Below are positions 46,892 to 54,781 of a stretch of 64,000 nt of DNA, in pieces. A program made the position numbers and the translations under genes. The stretch's first letter is position 1, and each line of letters starts with the position of its first letter. The stretch is from Collimonas sp. OK412 (GTDB lineage: Bacteria > Pseudomonadota > Gammaproteobacteria > Burkholderiales > Burkholderiaceae_D): positions 186,001 through 250,000 of the forward strand of contig NZ_FOLC01000001.1 of NCBI RefSeq assembly GCF_900112135.1, in the 5' to 3' direction. The notes under the pieces are model-generated. The model did not search any database. It saw nothing but the letters and a program-made list of their open reading frames with translations, and was not told where the DNA came from.

Positions 46892-47053
46892 TCGTCTGGG
46901 TAGATTAAACTGCATCCTGTTCTAGGTAATTCTGGATCCGGCGTCAAATCGCCATTCATTCACAGTAATACAGTATGAAGTTGATGGGAAATATTATACG
47001 CAGGAATGATTTTCAACGTGTTTCCATATGTTAACATTTTCCAACGCTAGAAT

Positions 47054-47260
47054 ATGACCATGATCGATCGAGAAGAAATCCTGCGCCGCATTATAGAACT
47101 TGAAGTCGAACATCGCGACCTGGATGCGGCCATTCATACCATGACAAATCAGGTCTTGCACGAAGAATTGCAATTGCGCCGCCTGAAAAAGCGCAAATTG
47201 CAACTGAAAGACCAGATCACGCTGTTAAGAATGCAATTAATTCCCGACATCCCTGCCTGA
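47054..47260 (+). CDS. DUF465/YdcH family small protein
   Basis: 68 residues. A single helical hairpin: ELEVEHRDLDAAIHTMTNQV and the diagnostic LQLRRLKKRKLQLKDQIT. DUF465 proteins are short and abundant in proteobacteria, with no agreed function. A second ATG six bases downstream is possible. The AT-rich stretch before it, near 46985-47045, probably holds the promoter, back to back with that of the phosphatase gene. Confidence 0.85.
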   Translation: MTMIDREEILRRIIELEVEHRDLDAAIHTMTNQVLHEELQLRRLKKRKLQLKDQITLLRMQLIPDIPA

Positions 47261-47317
47261 TAGCCCACCCCGTGGCTGGTAGGATAACCATCCAGCCTCA
47301 GCTTTAAGTAAGTTACC

Positions 47318-49384
47318 TTGACCGAAGATACATCCCCCCTTGCCGCCGAAAGCGTCGCCGCTGTAGCCGCCGCCGCGCCAGCCGGCACGCACGACGCCGA
47401 CATCGATCGCCTGTTCGCCAGCACCGGCCCGCTTGGACAGGCGGTCGGCGGCTTCCGGCCGCGCCAGGCGCAGACCGAAATGGCGAAAGCCATCGCCGAC
47501 GCCATCGCCCAGCAGCGCACGCTGATCGCCGAGGCCGGCACCGGCACCGGCAAGACCTTCGCCTACCTGGTGCCGGCCTTGCTGTGGGGCGGCAAGGTGA
47601 TTGTCTCGACCGGCACCAAGAACTTGCAGGACCAGCTGTTCTTGCGCGACATCCCGACCGTGCGCAGGGCGCTCAGCGCGCCTGTCTCGGTGGCGCTGCT
47701 GAAAGGGCGCGCCAACTACGTCTGCCATTTCCACCTGGAGCGCACGCTGCAGAACGGCCGCATGACGTCGCGCGAGGATGTCGGCTACCTGCGCGAAATT
47801 TCCCGTTTCATGAAAACCACTTCGTCCGGCGACAAGGCGGAGTTGTCCAATGTGCCGGAAACCGCGCCGATCTGGAACCTGGTGACCTCGACCCGCGATA
47901 CCTGCATGGGCGCCGAGTGCCAGTATTACCAGGATTGCTTCGTGATGAAGGCGCGCAAGGAAGCGCAGCAGGCTGACGTGGTGGTGGTCAACCACCACCT
48001 GTTCTTTGCCGACGTCGCCCTGAAGGATACCGGCGTCGCCGAGCTGCTGCCGTCGGCCAACACCATCATCTTCGATGAAGCGCACCAGCTGCCCGAGGTC
48101 GCCACTTTATTTTTCGGCAATACCGTCTCCACTTCGCAGATCCTGGAACTGTGCCGCGACGTGCTGGCGGAAGGCTTGTCGCATGCGCGCGACGGCGCCG
48201 ACTGGGGGCAAGTGGTGCTGCCGGTGGAAAAGGCCGCGCGCGACCTGCGCCTGGCTTTTCCGCAGGACGTGGTGCGGCTGGCGGTCAACCAGATTGCTGC
48301 CTCGAGCATATTTTTCCCGGCGCTGGAAACCATGCGGGCACAGCTGCACGGCATGATCGCCGTCCTGGAAAAACAGGCGGAGCGGGCCGAAACCATCGAG
48401 CAGTGCCGCACCCGCGCGGTCGAGCTGGGCTACAAGCTGGACGGCTGGAACAGCGCGCCTGCCGCGGCTGGCGGCAAGCCGCAGAAGAAAGCCAAGGCCG
48501 CCGACGCAGAGGACGACGAAGGCAGCGTGCTGTGGGTGGAAGCCTTTTCTTCTTCCCTGCAGCTGCACCAGACGCCCTTGTCGATAGCGCCGATTTTCAA
48601 CAAGCAGCGCGAAGGCGTGGCGCGTTCCTGGATCTTCACTTCGGCCACGCTGGCGGTGAAGAACGATTTCCAGCACTACGCCTCGCAAATGGGCCTGTGG
48701 GACGAGCCGGCGCAGTCCTGGCCCAGTCCCTTCGACTATGGCGAACAAGGCTTGCTATACGTGCCGCAGAACCTGCCGCAGCCCAATTCGCCGGACTATA
48801 CCGACGCCGTCATCGACGCTGCGCTGCCGGTGATCGAAGCCTCCGGCGGCCGCGCATTCCTGCTGTGCACCACAATACGCGCAGTGAACCGTGCGGCCGA
48901 GCGGCTGCGGGCCGAATTCGAAGCGCGCCACCTGGATTTTCCCTTGATGGTGCAGGGCGAGGCCGGGCGCACCGAGCTGCTGGACCGCTTCCGCGCCGCC
49001 GGCAACGCCGTGCTGGTCGGCAGCCAGAGCTTCTGGGAGGGCGTCGACGTGCGCGGCGAGGCGCTGTCGCTGGTGATCATCGACAAGCTGCCGTTCTCGC
49101 CGCCGGACGATCCGGTGCTGGCGGCGCGCATAGACGCGCTGGAATCGAAGGGCATGAACGGTTTCATGCATCACCAGTTGCCGGCGGCCATCATTAACCT
49201 GAAGCAGGGCGCCGGCCGCCTGATCCGCGACGAAACCGACCGCGGCGTCCTGATGATCTGCGATCCGCGCCTGATTTCCAAGGGCTACGGCCGCCGCATC
49301 TGGCAGAGCCTGCCGCCGTTCAGGCGGACCCGGGAACTGAGCGCGGTGCAGGCATTCTGGAGCGGCGAGAAGGTCGGCAGCTAA
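47318..49384 (+). CDS. ATP-dependent DNA helicase, DinG/YoaA type (XPD-like)
   Basis: 688 residues. GFRPRQAQTEMAKAIADAIA resembles the Q-motif region, and LIAEAGTGTGKTFAYLVPAL is Walker A. Four Cys (ANYVCHFHLE, DTCMGAECQYYQDC) form the likely Fe-S cluster. IIFDEAHQLPE is the DEAH box. The C-terminal domain carries RAFLLCTTIRAVNRAAERLR and INLKQGAGRLIRDETDRGVL. These superfamily 2 enzymes unwind 5'-to-3' and act in replication-fork repair. The start is TTG, since no ATG or GTG occurs before the Q-motif; translation may be weak. It could be named DinG or YoaA. Confidence 0.93.
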   Translation: MTEDTSPLAAESVAAVAAAAPAGTHDADIDRLFASTGPLGQAVGGFRPRQAQTEMAKAIADAIAQQRTLIAEAGTGTGKTFAYLVPALLWGGKVIVSTGTKNLQDQLFLRDIPTVRRALSAPVSVALLKGRANYVCHFHLERTLQNGRMTSREDVGYLREISRFMKTTSSGDKAELSNVPETAPIWNLVTSTRDTCMGAECQYYQDCFVMKARKEAQQADVVVVNHHLFFADVALKDTGVAELLPSANTIIFDEAHQLPEVATLFFGNTVSTSQILELCRDVLAEGLSHARDGADWGQVVLPVEKAARDLRLAFPQDVVRLAVNQIAASSIFFPALETMRAQLHGMIAVLEKQAERAETIEQCRTRAVELGYKLDGWNSAPAAAGGKPQKKAKAADAEDDEGSVLWVEAFSSSLQLHQTPLSIAPIFNKQREGVARSWIFTSATLAVKNDFQHYASQMGLWDEPAQSWPSPFDYGEQGLLYVPQNLPQPNSPDYTDAVIDAALPVIEASGGRAFLLCTTIRAVNRAAERLRAEFEARHLDFPLMVQGEAGRTELLDRFRAAGNAVLVGSQSFWEGVDVRGEALSLVIIDKLPFSPPDDPVLAARIDALESKGMNGFMHHQLPAAIINLKQGAGRLIRDETDRGVLMICDPRLISKGYGRRIWQSLPPFRRTRELSAVQAFWSGEKVGS

Positions 49385-49594
49385 CTGTCCGCGCTTGTGA
49401 GAGGATGTGGTCTGCCGCATCGCCGCCGCGCTGTCGTTTTGGCCTGGTGCGATCGGTTGCGATCGGCTAAGCTGCGCTGACGGTTTGTCATCAGCATGTA
49501 ATAATCCGGCTCTATTGTCGCAGTTCGTCACAGTGTCTAATCCCGGCCGGCCAGGCCGGTTTTTCTCGAACGCTCGTTTGGATAAAGGTAAGCA

Positions 49595-51049
49595 ATGTTT
49601 GCAGCAGTGGATTTGGGGTCGAACAGTTTCCGTTTGCATATAGGCAAATACAATGGTGATGCGATCCGCGTCATCAAGAGTGCGCGCGACCCGATCCGAC
49701 TGGCTGCCGGCCTTGACGCCAAAGGTTACCTGACCGAACAGGCGATGCAGGTTGCGCTGGATTCGCTGTCGCGCTTCCGTAGCATCCTGGCCGACTACCA
49801 GCTGGAAGCGGTGCGGGTGGTGGCCACCAACACCTTGCGCGTGGCCAAGAATGCGGCGGAATTCCTGCCAATCGCCGAACAGGTCATCGGCTATCCGATT
49901 GAAATCATTTCGGGCGAAGAGGAAGGCCGGCTGATCTATATGGGCGTCGCCAGCATGCTGCGCCTGCCGAATGAAAAAAGGCTGGTGCTGGATATCGGCG
50001 GCGGCTCCACCGAGCTGATCCTGGGACGCGGCCAGCAGATCGAACGGGTCGAATCGTTCGGCATCGGCACGGTCAACCAGAGCCTGGCGTTTTTCGCCGA
50101 CGGCCAGATCACGGCCGAGGCTTACGACGCGGCGGTGCTGTCCGCCCGCAGCCATTTCGAAGACGCGGCGCCGCCGTACCGGCCGCAAAACTGGAGCCAT
50201 GCGTATGGCTCTTCCGGCACGATCCGGGCGATTGCCGAGACTATCGAGAAAAACGGCCTGGGCGACCATCGCCTGTCGTACACCAGCCTGGAGGCCCTGC
50301 GCGGGTGTTTCGTCGAGTTCGGCCACGTCAGCCGGATCGACCTGCTGGGCATGAAGCCGGAGCGCGCCGCGGTCATGGTCGGCGGCCTGGCGGTGCTGAT
50401 CGGCCTGATGCAGGAACTTGGCATCGAAGCGATCCAGCCGATCGAGGCAGGCCTGCGCATGGGTGTGATGTGGGACCTGCAGTTGCGCGGCACGCGGCTG
50501 GACCGACGCGACCAGTCGGTGCACGATTTTTCCCAGCGTTTCCATGTAGACCAGCTGCGCGCCAGCCGGGTCGCCGAAACCGCAACCTCGCTGTTTGAAA
50601 TGCTCAAGCCCAGCAGCGACGGCCTCAGCCAGTACCTGCACTGGAGCGCCTTGCTGCATGAAGTCGGGCTGGTGGTGTCGCAGAGCGGTTATCACAAGCA
50701 TGCTGCCTACCTGATCGAGAACGCTGACCTGTCCGGTTTCACTACCCGCGAACAGCGCGCCATGAGCATGCTGATCCTTGGCCAGAAGGGCAACCTGCGC
50801 AAGATCAGCGATGCGCTGCTGGATCCGGATTTTTCCAAGGCGGTGCTGGCTTTGCGCCTGGCGGTGATGTTCCTGCATTCGCGGATCGAGATCGACCTCG
50901 ACGAATTGCGCCTGAAGATGAAGAGCAAGATCGAACTCGACATCAAGCGCGACTGGATTGAAGACCATCCCACCGCGACTTACTGGATGACCAAGGAACA
51001 GGACTGGTGGCGCGAGATCGGCGTCGATTTTGCCATCCGCCGGACCTGA
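49595..51049 (+). CDS. ppx: Exopolyphosphatase (Ppx/GppA family)
   Basis: 484 residues. FAAVDLGSNSFRLHIGKYNG is the phosphate-1 motif of the actin-like fold. VVATNTLRVAKNAAEFLPIA, ISGEEEGRLIYMGV, LVLDIGGGSTELILG and AYGSSGTIRAIAETI follow. The C-terminal third is an HD-like helical domain (WSALLHEVGLVVSQSGYHKH). It releases phosphate from polyphosphate ends or hydrolyses pppGpp; the family cannot be split safely by eye. AAAGGTAAGCA precedes the ATG. A terminator follows. Its nearness to the phosphate-related operon at 53133 may be meaningful or chance. Confidence 0.93.
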   Translation: MFAAVDLGSNSFRLHIGKYNGDAIRVIKSARDPIRLAAGLDAKGYLTEQAMQVALDSLSRFRSILADYQLEAVRVVATNTLRVAKNAAEFLPIAEQVIGYPIEIISGEEEGRLIYMGVASMLRLPNEKRLVLDIGGGSTELILGRGQQIERVESFGIGTVNQSLAFFADGQITAEAYDAAVLSARSHFEDAAPPYRPQNWSHAYGSSGTIRAIAETIEKNGLGDHRLSYTSLEALRGCFVEFGHVSRIDLLGMKPERAAVMVGGLAVLIGLMQELGIEAIQPIEAGLRMGVMWDLQLRGTRLDRRDQSVHDFSQRFHVDQLRASRVAETATSLFEMLKPSSDGLSQYLHWSALLHEVGLVVSQSGYHKHAAYLIENADLSGFTTREQRAMSMLILGQKGNLRKISDALLDPDFSKAVLALRLAVMFLHSRIEIDLDELRLKMKSKIELDIKRDWIEDHPTATYWMTKEQDWWREIGVDFAIRRT

Positions 51050-51062
51050 TTGCCTGCAGCAG

Positions 51063-51092
51063 CCGGCGCGGCATCAAGCCGGCCGGTTTTTT
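51063..51092 (+). terminator. Terminator of ppx
   Basis: CCGGC(G)CGGC at 51063-51072, loop ATCAA, GCCGGCCGG at 51078-51086 (one bulged G), then six T. Confidence 0.82.
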
Positions 51093-51143
51093 GATTTGCT
51101 CCCTGATTTGCCATGTTTGCCGCTGAAGTGCGGCTGGGCTGCT

Positions 51144-52268
51144 TCAGTAAGTCAGTCCGCTGGATTTGTTGAACAGCGCCATGTCGACATAGCTGGAGAG
51201 GTGGTTGCTGTCGGCGACGTCGCCCACCATGTAACCGCCAATGTCGAAACCGCCGCCGGGAATGGCGTATTCGGCCTGGCCGGCGGCGCGTTTGCCGGCC
51301 GGCAGCAGGCGCAGCCATGATTTTGCCGCGGTAAACCCTTCCAGCGTCAATGCCGATACCGGCTCGTCGCGATACTTCCGCATCATGTTCAAATGTTCCA
51401 GCTGTATCGACGAGCTGCCGATGTTGGGGTTCGGGACGACTTGCGAGAACACCGTCCACTCCACGGCCTTGCCGCCCGCCAGCTGGCGCAGCGTGGTCAG
51501 GTTGGTGAGGGACGAACCGGCGACGAAGGTTTGCGGCGCCAGCTTGCGGAATTCTTTCAGGAATACCCCGGCATTCACGGTATCGGCGATCATGATCACG
51601 AACCCCGGTTTGGCGCTGGCCAGCTGCGCCGTTTCGCTGCGCATCCTGGCGAGATCGTTGCCGAGGTGGACCGTACCGCTGAGCCTGATGCCGCTTTCCT
51701 TCATCTGTTCGGCCAGGCGCCGGTAAGCGTCGGCGGTGGCGGCCGATTCCTGGTACACCACGCCGACGTCCTTGATGCCGAGCTTGTCGAAATGGGAAAA
51801 TATATGGCGGATTTCCTGCTGGTAGCTGGGCCGCCAGAACAGGATTTTGGCATCTTTCCGGTAATCGGCGCCGGCCAGCGGCGCGTACAGCGTCAGGCCG
51901 CTGCGCTTGAATTCGGCGGAATCCAGCACGGCCCGGGTGACATCGTCGCCGACGCCGCCGAACAGGTAAGAGACGTGGGCCTGGGTGATCAGTTCGGCGA
52001 CCGCTTTCACCGCCTGGTCGGCCTGGCCGCGGTCGTCGCGCACCAGGTACTGGATGCGGCGGCCGTTGATCCCGCCTTTGGCGTTGAGCACGTCGAAATA
52101 GGTCTTGATGCCCGCTACATAATCGCGTCCGAGGTCGGCGTTGGGGCCGGACAGGTCGATGGCCTGGCCGACCACGATGGCGTCGGCCGCCGCATTCGCC
52201 AGCAGCGGCAGGCACAGCGCAAGGCCGGCCAGATACTTGCACAAAAAGCGTTTCAAGTTTAAGTTCAT
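51144..52268 (-). CDS. Periplasmic substrate-binding protein (branched-chain amino acid type)
   Basis: 374 residues. A signal peptide (FLCKYLAGLALCLPLLANAA) precedes a type I periplasmic-binding fold: VVGQAIDLSGPNADLGRDYV, VLNAKGGINGRRIQYLVRDD, YLFGGVGDDVTRAVLD, DVGVVYQESAATADAYRRLA and YDEP-like RDEPVSALTLEGFTAAKSWL. The family binds amino acids, amides or aromatic acids for ABC import or sensing. No permease or ATPase gene is nearby, so it is an orphan and may work with distant ABC parts or a sensor. It is convergent with ppx. Confidence 0.9.
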   Translation of the reverse strand: MNLNLKRFLCKYLAGLALCLPLLANAAADAIVVGQAIDLSGPNADLGRDYVAGIKTYFDVLNAKGGINGRRIQYLVRDDRGQADQAVKAVAELITQAHVSYLFGGVGDDVTRAVLDSAEFKRSGLTLYAPLAGADYRKDAKILFWRPSYQQEIRHIFSHFDKLGIKDVGVVYQESAATADAYRRLAEQMKESGIRLSGTVHLGNDLARMRSETAQLASAKPGFVIMIADTVNAGVFLKEFRKLAPQTFVAGSSLTNLTTLRQLAGGKAVEWTVFSQVVPNPNIGSSSIQLEHLNMMRKYRDEPVSALTLEGFTAAKSWLRLLPAGKRAAGQAEYAIPGGGFDIGGYMVGDVADSNHLSSYVDMALFNKSSGLTY

Positions 52269-52359
52269 CGGAAAGTCGAAATATGGCGGAGGAGGAGTCG
52301 CGATTCTGGTTGTAAATTGTGACGGCTTGATGAATTTGTTGTGTTTGTTGAAGCTGTTC

Positions 52360-52388
52360 TTGCCGACGATGGAATAATTGTATATATT
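52360..52388 (+). promoter_or_regulatory. Candidate sigma-70 promoter of the AKP-rich protein gene
   Basis: TTGCCG (52360-52365), 17 bases, TATATT (52383-52388), in a strongly AT-rich stretch 29 bases before the ATG. Confidence 0.5.
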
Positions 52389-52417
52389 ATTTATACGATT
52401 TAATTTTGGAGAGTTGA

Positions 52418-52879
52418 ATGGTTACCAGTAAAATTGTGAAACGTGTCGTCAAAAAGCCGGTTGCAGCGCCAAAAACCGTTGCCAAGGCCAAGCCTGTTGC
52501 GCGTCCAGCTGCCAAGCCGGCGGCAAAACCTGCTGCCAAGCCAGTAGTGAAGGCCGCCGCAAAGCCTTTGCCTAAGGCCTTGCTGGCTACCAAGCCGGTT
52601 GCAGCCAAGCCTGCGCCAAGCATCAAGTCGCTGCCGGATTTGAAGGGCAAGGTAAAGAAAGCCAAGCTGGTGCGCGACAGCTTCACCATGCCGGCCGATG
52701 AATACCAGGTGCTGGGCGACGTCAAGAAAACATTCTTGAAAGCCGGCCTCGAAGTGAAGAAGAGCGAGCTGCTGCGGGTCGGCGTTGCCTTGATCCGCGA
52801 ACTGGGCCTGGCCAACCTGAAACTGGCCGTGGCCAGCCTGCCGCCGGTGAAGGCGGGCCGTCCGAAGAAGGAAAAATAA
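52418..52879 (+). CDS. Histone H1-like Ala/Lys/Pro-rich protein with possible ribbon-helix-helix C-terminus
   Basis: 153 residues. The first 75 are almost only Lys, Ala, Pro and Val, with AAKPAAKPAAKP-type repeats like bacterial H1-like and AlgP-type DNA-binding tails. The C-terminal half (VRDSFTMPADEYQVLGDVKK, KKSELLRVGVALIREL) has a strand followed by two helices that resembles a ribbon-helix-helix domain. It then ends in a basic GRPKKEK tail. It probably binds DNA without strong sequence preference; a role in nucleoid structure is inference. TTGGAGAGTTGA precedes the ATG, and a TTGCCG/TATATT promoter lies upstream. Confidence 0.78.
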   Translation: MVTSKIVKRVVKKPVAAPKTVAKAKPVARPAAKPAAKPAAKPVVKAAAKPLPKALLATKPVAAKPAPSIKSLPDLKGKVKKAKLVRDSFTMPADEYQVLGDVKKTFLKAGLEVKKSELLRVGVALIRELGLANLKLAVASLPPVKAGRPKKEK

Positions 52880-52912
52880 GACAGCCCGGCCGTACCGCGC
52901 GGTGCGCTGAAC

Positions 52913-52962
52913 GGGGTCCGGATTTGTGCGATGGCGAAAGCCGGCGTGCAAATCCGGATCCC
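52913..52962 (+). terminator. Long hairpin after the AKP-rich protein gene
   Basis: TCCGGATTTG (52917-52926) pairs with CAAATCCGGA (52949-52958), extended outward by three G-C pairs and one wobble. The loop is 22 bases and there is no T-run. Confidence 0.45.
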
Positions 52963-53046
52963 GTTTGCCTATGGGCGGCATGTGCGCGGCCTATCGAAAA
53001 ACGGCGGCATCCAGATCGTTTCGATTGCATTTTCGACACTGTTGCT

Positions 53047-53108
53047 ATGTCATAAAACCGAAATAAACCTGTCATTTTCTTGAAGTAATCCGTGGTTAGG
53101 CTTGTCAT
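53047..53108 (+). promoter_or_regulatory. PhoB-box-like half-sites in 11-bp phase before olsB
   Basis: ATGTCAT (53047-53053), CTGTCAT (53069-53075) and TTGTCAT (53102-53108) match the PhoB half-site CTGTCAT. Their spacings are 22 and 33 bases, exact multiples of the 11-base PhoB period. A weaker half-site, CCGAAAT, is in phase at 53058-53064. AGTAAT at 53084-53089 could be the -10 box, eight bases after the second strong half-site as in Pho promoters. Confidence 0.6.
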
Positions 53109-53132
53109 CGTCACAATCAGAAAGGACGATGA

Positions 53133-53900
53133 ATGCAACTACTAACGAATCCTGGCGAAGCAAGTACGAGTGTTTCCAAGTTGACGGTTAGTCTTGCCAG
53201 TACGCCGGAAGAAGTACGCGAAGTGCAGCGTCTGCGCTATAAGGTTTTTATCGAGACGATGGGCTTGTCCGCGCTGGCCAATGCGGATGGCCTGGACAGC
53301 GATGAATTCGACTCTTATTGCGATCACCTGATCGTGCGCGACACCAACACCTTGCGCGTGGTTGGCACCTATCGCGTCATGAGCCCGCATGCGGCAAGAA
53401 GCATGGGGCGTTATTACTCGGAACAGGAATTCGACCTCGGCCGCCTCGACAACCTGCGCAGCAGCATTGCCGAAGCCGGGCGCGCCTGCATCGATCCCGA
53501 ATACCGCAGCGGCAGCGTCATCATGCTGCTGTGGGCCGGCCTGGCGGCCTTCATGCGGCGCGAACGCTGCGACTACCTGATGGGCTGCGCCAGCGTCAGC
53601 CTGGCCGACGGCGGGCACAACGCCGCGGCCTTGTACCACAGCCTGGAGCCGGGCAATTTCGCTCCGGCCGAATACCGGGTCACGCCGCATGTGCCGTTTC
53701 CGGTCCATGAGCGTGAAGCCGGCCATGTGGCGCAGATGCCGCCGCTGCTGAAAGGCTATCTGCGCAGCGGCGCCTGGGTCTGCGGCGACCCGGCCTGGGA
53801 TCCCGATTTCCACTCCGCCGATTTTTTCCTGCTGCTGCCCTTGTCCAAGCTGGACCAGCGCTATGCGCGCCACTATCTTAAAGAAACGAGGGCGACATGA
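53133..53900 (+). CDS. olsB: OlsB-type L-ornithine N-alpha-acyltransferase (GNAT fold)
   Basis: 255 residues of the hemolysin/OlsB branch of GNAT acyltransferases. VQRLRYKVFIETMGLSALAN, DEFDSYCDHLIVRDTNTLRV, VGTYRVMSP, EAGRACIDPEYRSGSVIMLL and YLMGCASVSL are the family blocks. OlsB joins a 3-hydroxyacyl chain from ACP to ornithine, the first step of ornithine lipid synthesis at the inner membrane. The partner OlsA is not in the window. AAAGGA precedes the ATG. It overlaps the next gene by four bases (ATGA), and phased Pho-box-like sites lie upstream, so induction by phosphate limitation is proposed. A related acyl-homoserine-type or other acceptor cannot be excluded. Confidence 0.8.
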   Translation: MQLLTNPGEASTSVSKLTVSLASTPEEVREVQRLRYKVFIETMGLSALANADGLDSDEFDSYCDHLIVRDTNTLRVVGTYRVMSPHAARSMGRYYSEQEFDLGRLDNLRSSIAEAGRACIDPEYRSGSVIMLLWAGLAAFMRRERCDYLMGCASVSLADGGHNAAALYHSLEPGNFAPAEYRVTPHVPFPVHEREAGHVAQMPPLLKGYLRSGAWVCGDPAWDPDFHSADFFLLLPLSKLDQRYARHYLKETRAT

Positions 53901-54781
53901 AACCAGGCGAACAGTTTCTGGAAGCTGCGTTGTTTGGCGCAAATTCCGGCGCCGGCGTTAGCGCCGGCGCCGGCGCCAAGCGAGATCCGATCCGCTTTCG
54001 CACCATCTGGATTTCCGATGTCCACCTGGGAACCACCGGCTGCCAGGCTGCTCGCCTGCTGGAGTTTTTACGCGCGACCGAGTCGGACACCCTGTACCTG
54101 GTCGGCGACATCATCGACGGCTGGCAGCTGAAGCGCCGCTGGTACTGGGACCAGGTCCACAACAACGTAGTGCAAACGGTGCTGAAAAAAGCGCGCAAGG
54201 GAACCGAGGTGATTTTTGTGCCCGGCAACCATGACGAGGCTGTGCGCCAATTCATCGATCTGGACTTCGGCGGTATCCGGATTCGCGATGAATTGGTGCA
54301 TACCACCGCGCAGGGGAAACGCATGCTGGTGCTGCACGGCGACCGTTTCGACGGCGTGATCGCCTGCGCCAAATGGCTGGCGTACGTGGGCGACAGCCTG
54401 TACACCGTGATCCTGAAATTCAACCAATGGTTCAACGGCTGGCGCGCACGCGCCGGCCTGCCTTACTGGTCGCTCTCGCAATACCTGAAGCTGAAGGTGA
54501 AAAACGCCGTGAACTACATTTCTTCATTTGAAGATGCCTTGGCGGCGGAAGCGCAGAAGAAGGGCCTGGACGGCGTCATTTGCGGCCATATCCACAAGCC
54601 GGAAATCCGCGACATCAACGGCATCACCTATTGCAACGACGGCGACTGGGTGGAAAGCCTGTCGGCGCTGGTGGAAGAAGCCAGCGGCGAATTGCGCCTG
54701 GTGACCTGGCAGGAAATCATGCAGCAAAAGAATCCAGTGTCCGGCAAGAAGGTTAAAGAATTATGCGAATTGCCATCGTAA
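53897..54781 (+). CDS. Calcineurin-like metallophosphoesterase, LpxH/PlcP-like
   Basis: 294 residues. The five metallophosphoesterase motifs are present: WISDVHLGTTG, YLVGDIIDGWQL, VPGNHDEAVRQF, VLHGDRFDGV and VICGHIHKPEIRD. Database names for such proteins usually say UDP-2,3-diacylglucosamine diphosphatase. The phospholipase C PlcP of Sinorhizobium, which strips phosphate headgroups during phosphate starvation, belongs to the same superfamily. Between an OlsB gene and a GT4 gene, the PlcP role (phospholipid to diacylglycerol) is the better guess. The first 30 residues include a Gly/Ala run (SGAGVSAGAGAK) of low complexity. It overlaps olsB by four bases and the glycosyltransferase gene by 19. 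Confidence 0.82.
   Translation: MKPGEQFLEAALFGANSGAGVSAGAGAKRDPIRFRTIWISDVHLGTTGCQAARLLEFLRATESDTLYLVGDIIDGWQLKRRWYWDQVHNNVVQTVLKKARKGTEVIFVPGNHDEAVRQFIDLDFGGIRIRDELVHTTAQGKRMLVLHGDRFDGVIACAKWLAYVGDSLYTVILKFNQWFNGWRARAGLPYWSLSQYLKLKVKNAVNYISSFEDALAAEAQKKGLDGVICGHIHKPEIRDINGITYCNDGDWVESLSALVEEASGELRLVTWQEIMQQKNPVSGKKVKELCELPS

Noticed and set aside
48755-50968. 737-codon minus-strand frame
   Set aside because: Antisense to the helicase gene and ppx, and spans their spacer.
53897-54781. Assignment of the phosphoesterase as LpxH
   Set aside because: Not excluded, but the tight operon with olsB and a GT4 gene and the Pho-box-like sites fit a PlcP-type role better, so no symbol was given.
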